DNA from: Actinomycetota bacterium
GTDB taxonomy: Bacteria > Actinomycetota > Actinomycetes > Nanopelagicales > Nanopelagicaceae
DNA length: 8,021 nucleotides
Assembly: GCA_009698515.1 (NCBI GenBank)
Contig: WLQA01000032.1
Span: forward strand, 1-8,021
Direction: 5' to 3'
Below the pieces are notes generated by a model. That model saw only the letters and a list, made by a program, of their open reading frames with translations. It did not search any database and was not told the origin of the DNA. Positions 1-6,586 of the stretch are shown in pieces. Both the position numbers and the translations under genes were made by a program. Position 1 is the stretch's first letter, and each line of letters begins with the position of its first letter.

Positions 1-786
1 ATATGCTTGCAAAACTATTCCAGCATAAAGATTTGAAAATTCTGGCATAGTTAAAACTTCTTTAAATGCATCAACTGTTAAGCGAAGATCCCTAAACTCT
101 TCCATATCTAAATTAACAAATGTGCCCGTGCTCTGTGAAACTCGATATATCTGTTGTAATTTCGCACTTACTCGTTTGGCGGTGCCTTTACGATCTAGTG
201 CAATAATCTGCGCAGCAACTGAGGATAATTTCACTGAAACATAATCAACTTCTGGTCGATGCATCATTTCTAGAACTCGTTCGAAACGTTCATCAGCTTC
301 TCGTTGCCCAAGCACCGCTTCGCCTAAAACATTTATATTTAACCGGATCGCATTTTTTGAGCGACGTTTAATCTGTCGACCCAACTTCTTTTTTTCTGAA
401 GGCAGAATAATTCCTTTAGATAAACGTTTAACTTGAGTATCAACTGCAAATAAAACTGGTTTGGGGGCAACTGAGCCTAAGATTCCTATCATTTTCAACC
501 CAACTGCATTAACAAAACCAAAGCCGGCAAAAGATGCTTGTTTTGCTGCTCCGGCAAGAAGTTTTGCCGCGTGTTTACTGGATTTAATTCTCATTACTTC
601 ATCAGTTAAAGTCACAGTTACCGAAACCGCATCTGGATCTTTAAATAATCTAGTGAATCTCTTTCGACTAGCTCGATCATTTAACTTTAAATTTGGTGCT
701 GATTCAGTAATTAGTGCTTTAGCATTTTTGATAGCAGATTCTGCCAGTTGATCGATATTCGGATCAGTTTTTAAGGGGTTGCTCAC
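1..786 (-). CDS. putA: Bifunctional proline dehydrogenase / glutamate-semialdehyde dehydrogenase, N-terminal part (partial)
   Basis: The first 262 codons of a gene that runs off the window at base 1. The full enzyme oxidises proline to pyrroline-5-carboxylate with FAD, passing electrons to quinone, and then oxidises glutamate semialdehyde to glutamate with NAD. The visible part holds the N-terminal helical region and the start of the proline dehydrogenase barrel. Family-typical stretches are IRLNINVLGEAVLGQREAD (about residues 142-160), DYVSVKLSSV (about 180-189) and FVNLDMEEFRDLRLTVDAF; the read ends at GIVLQAY. The start is a GTG at 784-786, whose GTGA overlaps the TGA stop of the upstream SRPBCC gene, so translation is probably coupled. 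There is no strong Shine-Dalgarno. It is the last visible gene of the ctaC-ctaD-ctaF operon. The aldehyde dehydrogenase half is not seen; I infer the bifunctional form from the actinobacterial PutA-like N-terminus. Confidence 0.88.
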   Translation of the reverse strand, partial: MSNPLKTDPNIDQLAESAIKNAKALITESAPNLKLNDRASRKRFTRLFKDPDAVSVTVTLTDEVMRIKSSKHAAKLLAGAAKQASFAGFGFVNAVGLKMIGILGSVAPKPVLFAVDTQVKRLSKGIILPSEKKKLGRQIKRRSKNAIRLNINVLGEAVLGQREADERFERVLEMMHRPEVDYVSVKLSSVAAQIIALDRKGTAKRVSAKLQQIYRVSQSTGTFVNLDMEEFRDLRLTVDAFKEVLTMPEFSNLYAGIVLQAY

Positions 787-1247
787 TTTTCTAACAAAAC
801 TTTCAGATTCACCAAACTTTTACCCATCGCCTTTGGTACCCAATTTTGTGGTTTGCCTTTCTTAATCCACCACATACTTCTAGCATTCCTAGCATCCCAA
901 GATTCTATGACTTCAGTACTTTGTTCATCAATTTCTCGTAATTCATAACGCCAAACATTATGAAGTAAATGCTGCCAAGCAATAGATTTTGCCTCCTGGA
1001 ATTCAATTACTTGATTCTTAATGGCATACGGAATTCCTTGTTTCATTTTCATGCCAAATTTTGCGCCAAGAAATAACTTTGAAGGTCCAGAAATTTTTGC
1101 CTTTACCATCCCAGATCCATCCATTAATTGATGATTAGCTGGGTTTGCAATGAAATTAAAGATTTGATCAGCAGGTTTGTTAATTACTAATTTTGCTTGA
1201 TAAAAATATTCGACGCCAGTGTCGATTATTTCTGCTCTTAATGTCAT
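783..1247 (-). CDS. SRPBCC (START-like / polyketide cyclase) family protein
   Basis: A 154-residue soluble protein with no signal peptide or membrane segment. Its pattern matches the SRPBCC helix-grip fold: a first beta-strand with KLVINKPADQIFNFIANPANHQLMDGSG (start at about residue 19, split here by fold: strand, then the PADQIFNFI helix, then the HxxxDGSG turn), a central sheet with GIPYAIKNQVIEFQEAK (about 71-87), then WRYELREID and TEVIESWD. It closes with the long C-terminal helix (about 137-153) that lines the hydrophobic pocket. Family members bind or transform hydrophobic ligands, but no ligand can be assigned here. The ATG follows the ctaF stop by 2 bases, and its TGA overlaps the putA GTG, so it is a middle gene of the operon. 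A link to oxidase assembly, lipid handling or proline metabolism would be inference from position only. Confidence 0.8.
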   Translation of the reverse strand: MTLRAEIIDTGVEYFYQAKLVINKPADQIFNFIANPANHQLMDGSGMVKAKISGPSKLFLGAKFGMKMKQGIPYAIKNQVIEFQEAKSIAWQHLLHNVWRYELREIDEQSTEVIESWDARNARSMWWIKKGKPQNWVPKAMGKSLVNLKVLLEK

Positions 1248-1249
1248 GC

Positions 1250-1651
1250 TTAGTGAGCGGAAGTGCCGGGACGCTCATACTCCAAAACAAAACCCACAAC
1301 TGAAACTAATAGAGCGCCAACTGCAATAAGAGTTAGCCACCATCCGATAATTAAGCCGGTTCCTACTGCACACATAGATAATGCAACTGGAAGTGGCCAC
1401 CATGAATGTGGTGAGAAAAAGCCCATTTCACCAGCGCGATCTGCAATCTCACCCTGCAAATTATCTTCAGGTAATACTCCACCAGATCTACGATCGGTGA
1501 ACCAAAGATAGAAACCGATAATTAAGGCAAGACCTGCACTAAGTCCGATTGCAGTAATGCCAACTGCTTCCCCACCAACCTGCCAATAAATCACAGCCAT
1601 GATTGCGTAGAAAACAGCTAAGCCGATAAATAATTTCCAACCAGCTTTCAT
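1250..1651 (-). CDS. ctaF: Cytochrome c oxidase subunit IV, actinobacterial type
   Basis: A 133-residue membrane protein, the usual size for the small CtaF subunit of actinobacterial aa3 oxidase. Hydrophobic stretches at about residues 6-24, 29-51, 85-103 and 104-124 give four membrane helices. The loop between helices 2 and 3 carries the family-typical EIADRAGEMGFFSPHSWWPL (about 68-87). The ATG overlaps the ctaD stop by one base (TAATG), which indicates translational coupling and equal supply with subunit I. The protein sits in the cytoplasmic membrane with the oxidase core and has no redox centre of its own. The next gene is not ctaE, as it would be in Streptomyces-like clusters, but a SRPBCC protein. 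Confidence 0.92.
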   Translation of the reverse strand: MKAGWKLFIGLAVFYAIMAVIYWQVGGEAVGITAIGLSAGLALIIGFYLWFTDRRSGGVLPEDNLQGEIADRAGEMGFFSPHSWWPLPVALSMCAVGTGLIIGWWLTLIAVGALLVSVVGFVLEYERPGTSAH

Positions 1652-3309
1652 TAGTGCTTACCTTTTTCATCTGCCATATGTGGGTAATGTAAATCAAAGG
1701 CTGGACGTTCACTTCGAATTCTTGGCATTGAAGTGAAGTTGTGACGAGGTGGCGGACAAGATGTTGCCCACTCTAAAGAGTTGCCATATCCCCATGGATC
1801 ATCAACCGTCACCTTTGGCGCATTTCTAGTTATCCAAATATTAATTGCAAATGGAATCATTGATAGAGCTAATAAACCTGAGCCCACAGTTGAAATCATG
1901 TTCATTCCAGTAAAGCCATCAGAAGCTAAATAATCTGAGTATCGACGTGGAAATCCTTTAATTCCTAGCCAGTGTTGAATTAAGAATGTTGTGTGGAAAC
2001 CGATAAACAATGTCCAGAAATGGATTTTGCCCAGACGCTCATTTAGCATGCGACCTGTCATCTTTGGCCACCAGAAATAAAATCCGGCGAACATTGCAAA
2101 AACGACCGTGCCAAATAAAACATAATGAAAATGCGCTACAACAAAGTAAGACGCAGAAACTGCGAAATCAAGTGGCGGACTTGCCAAAATAATTCCAGTT
2201 AAACCACCAAATAAAAATGTTACTAAGAAGCCAAGCACAAAAAGCATTGGCGTATCAAATGAAATCGAACCACGCCACATGGTGCCAATCCAGTTTACAA
2301 ACTTCACTCCAGTCGGAACACCAATTAAGAAGGTCATAAATGAGAAGAACGGCAGGAGAACTTGTCCGCTGGCAAACATATGGTGCGCCCATACAGATAC
2401 TGATAATGCAGAAATAGCAATTGTGGCAGCGATTAAACCTTTATAACCAAAGATTGGCTTGCGACTAAATACTGGCAAAATTTCAGTAGCGATACCAAAA
2501 AATGGTAGAGCCAAAATGTAAACCTCTGGATGGCCAAAGAACCAGAACAAATGTTGCCACAGCATTGCTCCACCATTAGCTGGATCAAAAATATGCGAAC
2601 CAAATGCTCGATCTGCTTCTAGTCCTAAAAATGCTGCTGCAAGTGGTGGGAATGCTAGTAATACTAAAATCGATGTTAACAATACGTTCCAAGAGAATAT
2701 TGACATGCGAAACATTGTCATGCCAGGGGCGCGCATCGTGAAAATAGTTGTAATGAAATTAACGCCACCGAGAATTGTTCCAACACCACCGATTGCCAAT
2801 CCGACTAACCATAAATCGCCACCAATACCTGGTGAATATTGCGCATTTGATAATGGTGCGTAAGCCGTCCAACCAAATGAGGCAGCACCACCGGGAGTTA
2901 AGAAACCAATAAATGCCATGGTTCCGCCAAATAGATACAACCAATACGACAACATATTTAATCTTGGGAAAGCCACATCTGCTGCGCCAATTTGCAGCGG
3001 CATGATCACATTCGCGAAACCAACAAATAATGGTGTGGCAAACATCAACAACATGATCGTTCCGTGCATTGTGAAAATTTGGTTGTATTGCTCGTTACTT
3101 AGAAACTGTAATCCTGGACGAGTCAATTCGGCACGAAGTGCTAGAGCCAAAACTCCACCAATTAAGAACCACACAAATGATGTAATTAAATACAAGTAAC
3201 CGATTGTTTTATGATCAGTAGAGGTTACAAACTTTACAAATAACTTACCCTTGCTAGTTGGCGCCGGTAATGCGGCTTTGATTGCTGGGCGTTGGGCGTA
3301 AGTGGTCAT
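1651..3309 (-). CDS. ctaD: Cytochrome c oxidase subunit I (aa3-type haem-copper oxidase)
   Basis: The 552-residue catalytic subunit. It reduces O2 to water at the haem a3-CuB centre and pumps protons. Visible ligands: H82 (haem a, in MHGTIMLL), H260 and Y264 (HPEVY, the His-Tyr pair at CuB), H309/H310 (CuB), H393 (haem a3) and H395 (haem a) in VVAHFHYV. Proton routes look intact: D111 and N118 for the D-channel, E262, and T333/K336 for the K-channel. The haem propionate arginines R455/R456 (FPRRY) are present, so it should be an A-type proton pump. The oddity is A386, seven residues before H393, where the family normally has the Asp that helps bind the non-redox Mg/Mn. The codon is GCG at 2152-2154. 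The start ATG overlaps the ctaC stop (ATGA at 3306-3309). The C-terminus RSERPAFDLHYPHM is typical of actinobacteria. Confidence 0.97.
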   Translation of the reverse strand: MTTYAQRPAIKAALPAPTSKGKLFVKFVTSTDHKTIGYLYLITSFVWFLIGGVLALALRAELTRPGLQFLSNEQYNQIFTMHGTIMLLMFATPLFVGFANVIMPLQIGAADVAFPRLNMLSYWLYLFGGTMAFIGFLTPGGAASFGWTAYAPLSNAQYSPGIGGDLWLVGLAIGGVGTILGGVNFITTIFTMRAPGMTMFRMSIFSWNVLLTSILVLLAFPPLAAAFLGLEADRAFGSHIFDPANGGAMLWQHLFWFFGHPEVYILALPFFGIATEILPVFSRKPIFGYKGLIAATIAISALSVSVWAHHMFASGQVLLPFFSFMTFLIGVPTGVKFVNWIGTMWRGSISFDTPMLFVLGFLVTFLFGGLTGIILASPPLDFAVSASYFVVAHFHYVLFGTVVFAMFAGFYFWWPKMTGRMLNERLGKIHFWTLFIGFHTTFLIQHWLGIKGFPRRYSDYLASDGFTGMNMISTVGSGLLALSMIPFAINIWITRNAPKVTVDDPWGYGNSLEWATSCPPPRHNFTSMPRIRSERPAFDLHYPHMADEKGKH

Positions 3310-4088
3310 GCAATTGCCGCCTTATCTAGTTCAGTTTGATTTAACGCTTTTAATGAATCTAAGTAATTTTGATACTCCGCAGGCGTTACAACCTTTACAG
3401 TGAAGAGCATCTGTGAATGATTGCGACCGCATAAAATATTGCAACGACCAGGATAAGTTCCGAGCTTATTAGCGGTAAATTCAAGATGATTCTCTACACC
3501 AGGCAAATTCTGCATCTGAATCATGAATGCTGGAATCCAGAAACCATGAACTACATCATTTGAATTAATAGTGAACTTAACCTTTTCACCTTGAGGTAAA
3601 TACAAAGTTGGCGGTTGGGCTGGCGTACCGGTCACAGTTGCTTCTGGGAAATCCCCCGCATCATTATAAATAAATTGCCAAGACCACTGAATTCCATTGA
3701 CCTCAATTTGATGTGCAACTGCTGAGTCTGGTGAAACTTTAACAATTTCACTTTCTTTTACCGCCGTAAAGTAAAACAAAACCGCAACAATTATGAATGG
3801 AATTATGGTGAAAGTTACTTCAACAAAATTGTTATGAGCTGTTTGCTTTGGAAAAGCATCATCTTTCTTACGGTGGAAGATCACCGTCCACATAATCAAA
3901 GCTAAAGTAATGATTCCAACAATTGCGGCGGTTATCCAAGCACCCTGCCAAAGCGAAAGTGAGTGATCGTTAACGCTGGATAGGCCTTTTTCAAAACCTA
4001 AACCAGAAATATCTTCAGTTGAGCATCCGGTAAGTAGAGATGAGGTAGCCAATATTCCAACAAGTGGCTTTAGTAACCGAGAGCGCAT
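3306..4088 (-). CDS. ctaC: Cytochrome c oxidase subunit II (CuA subunit, lipoprotein)
   Basis: Takes electrons from cytochrome c (in actinobacteria usually the QcrC haems) through CuA to haem a. With the chosen ATG (4086-4088) it has 260 residues. A lipoprotein signal comes first (Arg2, Arg4, Lys8, hydrophobic core, then LLTGC with lipidated C22), followed by two membrane helices (about 47-69 and 91-110) and a CuA cupredoxin domain. CuA ligands seen are H181, C216, C220, H224 and M227. The electron-entry aromatic box is GIQWSWQF. Oddity: the loop reads C-N-I-L-C, so I218 replaces the usual Glu of CxExC, whose backbone carbonyl binds CuA and whose side chain binds Mg. A longer frame from GTG 4122-4124 adds 12 residues, but the ATG puts the signal peptide in the normal position and has a -10-like TATCCT 7 bases upstream. 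First gene of the operon. Confidence 0.95.
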   Translation of the reverse strand: MRSRLLKPLVGILATSSLLTGCSTEDISGLGFEKGLSSVNDHSLSLWQGAWITAAIVGIITLALIMWTVIFHRKKDDAFPKQTAHNNFVEVTFTIIPFIIVAVLFYFTAVKESEIVKVSPDSAVAHQIEVNGIQWSWQFIYNDAGDFPEATVTGTPAQPPTLYLPQGEKVKFTINSNDVVHGFWIPAFMIQMQNLPGVENHLEFTANKLGTYPGRCNILCGRNHSQMLFTVKVVTPAEYQNYLDSLKALNQTELDKAAIA

Positions 4089-4095
4089 GGGGTAA

Positions 4096-4101
4096 AGGAT
4101 A
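4096..4101 (-). promoter_or_regulatory. Candidate -10 element for leaderless ctaC mRNA
   Basis: TATCCT on the minus strand fits the actinobacterial TANNNT -10 pattern and ends 7 bases before the ctaC ATG. That spacing would place transcription start at or next to the A of the ATG. No Shine-Dalgarno is seen before this ATG, and no convincing -35 hexamer at 16-18 bases. Leaderless transcripts are common in actinobacteria; the assignment here is inference from spacing. Confidence 0.4.
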
Positions 4102-4127
4102 ACCTTCGCCTTGAGTGGCTTCACTCC

Positions 4128-4137
4128 GGGAGAGAGG
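4128..4137 (+). promoter_or_regulatory. Shine-Dalgarno that decides the start of the desulfurase-like gene
   Basis: GGGAGAGAGG is purine-rich and contains GGAG 6 bases before the GTG at 4139-4141. It supports that GTG over the earlier in-frame GTG at 4115 and the later one at 4148. It lies inside the short ctaC divergent region, so the two transcripts start almost back to back. Confidence 0.5.
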
Positions 4138-4138
4138 C

Positions 4139-5203
4139 GTGCGACGGGTGGTTCGTATCACAAGCGGGTTTCAACAGGAGGCACCCCTAAATTCAGCAGC
4201 CAAAAATCTCTTAACTCAATTTTTCGACAAGGGCTGGGCAGATCCGCAAAAAATAAATCATGACTCACGCCAGGTTGCAATTTTGCTTAATGAAGCACGA
4301 GAAAGTTTTGCAAATTCACTTAATGTGGAACGTGATGAAATTGAATTTCTAGGCGAAGTAAATCTTGGGTTTCACTTGGGGATATCTGGACTGCTGAAGA
4401 AAAATTCAAAGTTTATTTACTCTGAAGTTGATAAACAATCTGTATTTGCAGTTGCCAACTTTTGGGAGAGGCAAGGCGGGTCAACGCAGAGGTTGCCGGT
4501 AAATCAAAAAGGTCTGATCCAAACCTCTAAAAATGAAACGATGGATGTGACATGCTGGCAAATTGGAAATGGCGAAACCGGAATTTTGCAACCAGCACCG
4601 AAGACCAGCTCTCAAATATTTGCTGATTGCACATCAACTGGTGTTGATCACCTACCTAATTTTTCATATGACACGGCGTTGTTCGATAGCAGATCTTGGC
4701 AAGGACCAGCTGGTTCGGCTCTATTGGTAATTAAAAATAAGGCTCAGTGGAGTAATCCACTTCCGCACAATGACCATTTAAGAAATCTAAATTCTTATTC
4801 TGTTCCACTGGTTTTGGCCAGCGCAGTTGCTTTGGAACAGTACTTGGCGCAAAAGGATCTAGTGAAAGCTTTTAAAGGCTCTCTGATTGATCAATTGCGG
4901 GCGTTTAATTTGAATTTCACCGCTGTAACTGGGGATGAAAATCTAGACAAACATTTGAGTTTGATCTTCCCAGGTATTGAAGCCGATCGCTTAGTTTTAG
5001 AGATGCAGGATCTTGGCTTTGTAATTGATTCTGGATCGGCTTGCCGTTCTGCCGATATGCAACCTAGTCATGTTTTAGCCGCACTGCAGTTGCCAACATC
5101 TGGAAATATCCGAATAACATTCCATCCCGAAACCAAAGTTGATCAAGTTAAGGAATTAGGTGAAGCAATTCAAAAAACTGTTGTGAAGTTATTGGAGAAC
5201 TAA
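4139..5203 (+). CDS. Cysteine desulfurase-like protein (class V aminotransferase fold) lacking the PLP lysine
   Basis: A 354-residue protein of the NifS/IscS fold, near normal family length. Alignment by eye: APLNSAAKNLL and GWADPQKINHDSRQ match the N-terminal helices, GNGETG (N144) matches the PLP-ring Asn site, FADCTSTGVDHLP (D163) matches the pyridine-N Asp region, and DSGSACRSADMQPSHVL (C302) matches the active-cysteine loop. The lysine that forms the PLP Schiff base (SxHK before GPKG) is replaced: DSRSWQGPAG has Ser186 at that place. The phosphate-binding GATE(S) motif is also absent (LGEVNLGFH instead), as is the N-terminal NAATT-like motif. It is therefore probably not an ordinary PLP enzyme; it may be a pseudo-enzyme, partner or sulfur relay. 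The start GTG is chosen from the Shine-Dalgarno; an alternative GTG at 4148 fits homolog length. It sits next to ctaC and near Fe-S genes, an order I recall in other actinobacteria. True activity is unknown. Confidence 0.75.
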   Translation: MRRVVRITSGFQQEAPLNSAAKNLLTQFFDKGWADPQKINHDSRQVAILLNEARESFANSLNVERDEIEFLGEVNLGFHLGISGLLKKNSKFIYSEVDKQSVFAVANFWERQGGSTQRLPVNQKGLIQTSKNETMDVTCWQIGNGETGILQPAPKTSSQIFADCTSTGVDHLPNFSYDTALFDSRSWQGPAGSALLVIKNKAQWSNPLPHNDHLRNLNSYSVPLVLASAVALEQYLAQKDLVKAFKGSLIDQLRAFNLNFTAVTGDENLDKHLSLIFPGIEADRLVLEMQDLGFVIDSGSACRSADMQPSHVLAALQLPTSGNIRITFHPETKVDQVKELGEAIQKTVVKLLEN

Positions 5204-6189
5204 CCAACTAAATTAACTTTTAAAAAGGGTTGAATTTCGGCAACTGCTACATCGCCGTACGCCTCTTTAAAGCGAAGCAAAAATTCTTCTCTAGTGAAAC
5301 GATACTCCTGGGTCCCGGTGGTTTCTAAACAGTAAGTGGCAAGCATTGATCCCAATTGCGCACATCTTTCATGACTTAAACCCCAAGATAATCCAGCAAT
5401 AAAACCAGAGCGGAAATTATCACCAACTCCAGTTGGATCTGTTTTTGATTTTTCCTTTGGAACGGAAACGTAAATAGTTTCTTTGCCGTGCTCCTCTATT
5501 TGTGCTCCTTTAGAGCCCAGTGTTACTACTCGAACTTGTACGCGATCAAATAATTGTCGATCGGTCCAGCCAGTTTTTTGTATCGCCAGTGCTAATTCAT
5601 ACTCATTTAAAAATAGATATTTAGCTCCATCTATTAATTGCGCGATCTCTTCACCACTCATACGAGCCATTTGCTGAGAAGGATCAGCTGCAACTGGGAT
5701 CTTTAATTGCCTTGCCATGTCGCTATAACGCATCATTGCCTCTGGATCATCTGGTGAAATAACCAGCAAATCAAATGCTCCGGTTTTATTAATAATTGGC
5801 GCTAATTCAATATTGCGCGCTTCACTCATTGCGCCAGGGAAGAAGGAAGCAATCTGGTTTAACTCTGTATCAGTTGTCACCATAAAAGTTGCGGTATGTA
5901 ATTTTTCAGAGACCCAAACATGTGATGTATCAACACCATGTCGTTTAAGCCAGGCCTCGTAATCAGTCCAATCTTTACCAACCGCCGCTAGCAAAATCGG
6001 ATTTAATCCAAGTGCACCCATGCCAAAGGAAATATTGGCACCGCATCCCCCGCGACGAATCTCTAACGTATCAACTAAGAAAGATAGTGAAACTTTGGCG
6101 AGTGAGCCAGCAACTAATGAATCAGTGAATTTCCCATTGAAACTCATTATGTGATCGCCGCCTACCGAGCCAGCAACCGCTACTCTCAT
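5200..6189 (-). CDS. adoK: Adenosine kinase (PfkB / ribokinase family)
   Basis: A 329-residue sugar/nucleoside kinase that closely follows what I recall of Mycobacterium tuberculosis AdoK (Rv2202c). Shared stretches include KVSLSFLVD, QIASFFPGAMSEARNI, AADPSQQ, DPTGVGD and LETTGTQE. The expected reaction is adenosine + ATP to AMP + ADP in the cytoplasm, for purine salvage. The PfkB signature-1 region is RRGGCGANISFG (46-57). Signature 2 is DPTGVGDNFRSGF (251-263), with D257 as the catalytic base and the glycines as the anion hole. Residue 258 is Asn where actinobacterial homologs usually have Ala; it is a variable position in the family pattern. Other PfkB kinases (ribokinase-like) are possible, but the AdoK-specific stretches argue for adenosine. 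It follows erpA by 25 bases, probably in one transcript, and its TAG overlaps the stop of the convergent desulfurase-like gene. Confidence 0.85.
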   Translation of the reverse strand: MRVAVAGSVGGDHIMSFNGKFTDSLVAGSLAKVSLSFLVDTLEIRRGGCGANISFGMGALGLNPILLAAVGKDWTDYEAWLKRHGVDTSHVWVSEKLHTATFMVTTDTELNQIASFFPGAMSEARNIELAPIINKTGAFDLLVISPDDPEAMMRYSDMARQLKIPVAADPSQQMARMSGEEIAQLIDGAKYLFLNEYELALAIQKTGWTDRQLFDRVQVRVVTLGSKGAQIEEHGKETIYVSVPKEKSKTDPTGVGDNFRSGFIAGLSWGLSHERCAQLGSMLATYCLETTGTQEYRFTREEFLLRFKEAYGDVAVAEIQPFLKVNLVG

Positions 6190-6190
6190 A

Positions 6191-6220
6191 AATTAATTCG
6201 CTTTGAATTTAAAATTAATT
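6191..6220 (-). repeat. AATTAATT pair between erpA and adoK
   Basis: Two copies of the palindromic octamer AATTAATT at 6191-6198 and 6213-6220, 14 bases apart, span the erpA stop codon and the spacer before the adoK ATG. The spacer is almost pure A/T and shows no Shine-Dalgarno for adoK. It could be an AT-rich unstructured ribosome-loading site, a weak internal promoter or a protein site. In AT-rich DNA it may also be chance. Confidence 0.3.
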
Positions 6221-6586
6221 AAATGAATCACCACAAGCACAAGATCCTTGTGCATTTGGATTATCAATTGTGAAACCTTGTTTCTGGATCGTGTCTACGA
6301 AATCAATTGCAGCGCCCATTAAGTAAGGCGTGCTCATTTTGTCGGTAACAACTTTAACGGCACCGAATTCAGTGATTGTGTCACCCTCAAGAGCGCGATC
6401 ATCGAAATAAAGTTGATAACGAAGGCCTGAACAACCACCAGGTTGAACAGCAACTCGAAGTGCTAAATCATCGCGACCTTCTTGTTGTAACAATGCGGCA
6501 ACCTTTTCTGCAGCTACTGGTGTTAGTGAAATTCCAGCAGTTGTAATTGAAACATCAGTTGCTTGCTTTGCCTCTGTACTCATCAT
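6215..6586 (-). CDS. erpA: HesB/IscA-type iron-sulfur cluster carrier
   Basis: A 123-residue A-type carrier that receives Fe-S clusters and hands them to target enzymes in the cytoplasm. The three invariant cysteines are present: C52 in QPGGCSGLRYQLYFDD, and C116 and C118 in GSCACGDSF. The family's NPNA motif (109-112) precedes them. The first 20 residues are a variable extension; the domain begins at about SLTPVAAEKVAALL. Two ATG codons stand in tandem (MM), and either could be used. ErpA is the closest name among the A-type carriers, but family members (ErpA, IscA, SufA) cannot be separated by motif alone. It is divergent from nadA, whose product is a [4Fe-4S] enzyme and a plausible client, and is followed by adoK. 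Confidence 0.9.
   Translation of the reverse strand: MMSTEAKQATDVSITTAGISLTPVAAEKVAALLQQEGRDDLALRVAVQPGGCSGLRYQLYFDDRALEGDTITEFGAVKVVTDKMSTPYLMGAAIDFVDTIQKQGFTIDNPNAQGSCACGDSFN

Noticed and set aside
461..751. Plus-strand open frame of 96 codons in the first part of the window
   Set aside because: It is antisense to the putA frame, whose protein matches the proline dehydrogenase region along its whole length; the plus-strand translation has no recognisable motif.
4115..4138. Longer N-terminus of the desulfurase-like gene from GTG 4115
   Set aside because: It adds a basic octapeptide with no family counterpart, and the good Shine-Dalgarno at 4128-4137 would lie inside it; the GTG at 4139 is better.
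4176..4181. Perfect AGGAGG that looks like a Shine-Dalgarno
   Set aside because: No ATG, GTG or TTG follows at a usable distance in the coding frame; it encodes part of the N-terminal region and is probably chance.
4166..4186. Possible hairpin with GGGT and ACCC ends
   Set aside because: Only four base pairs with a loop of about 13 bases; too weak to support an attenuator or riboswitch.
4139..5203. Pseudogene explanation for the desulfurase-like gene
   Set aside because: The frame is uninterrupted for 354 codons, the C-terminal Cys loop is close to canonical, and the changes cluster in the PLP pocket only, which suggests selection and not decay.
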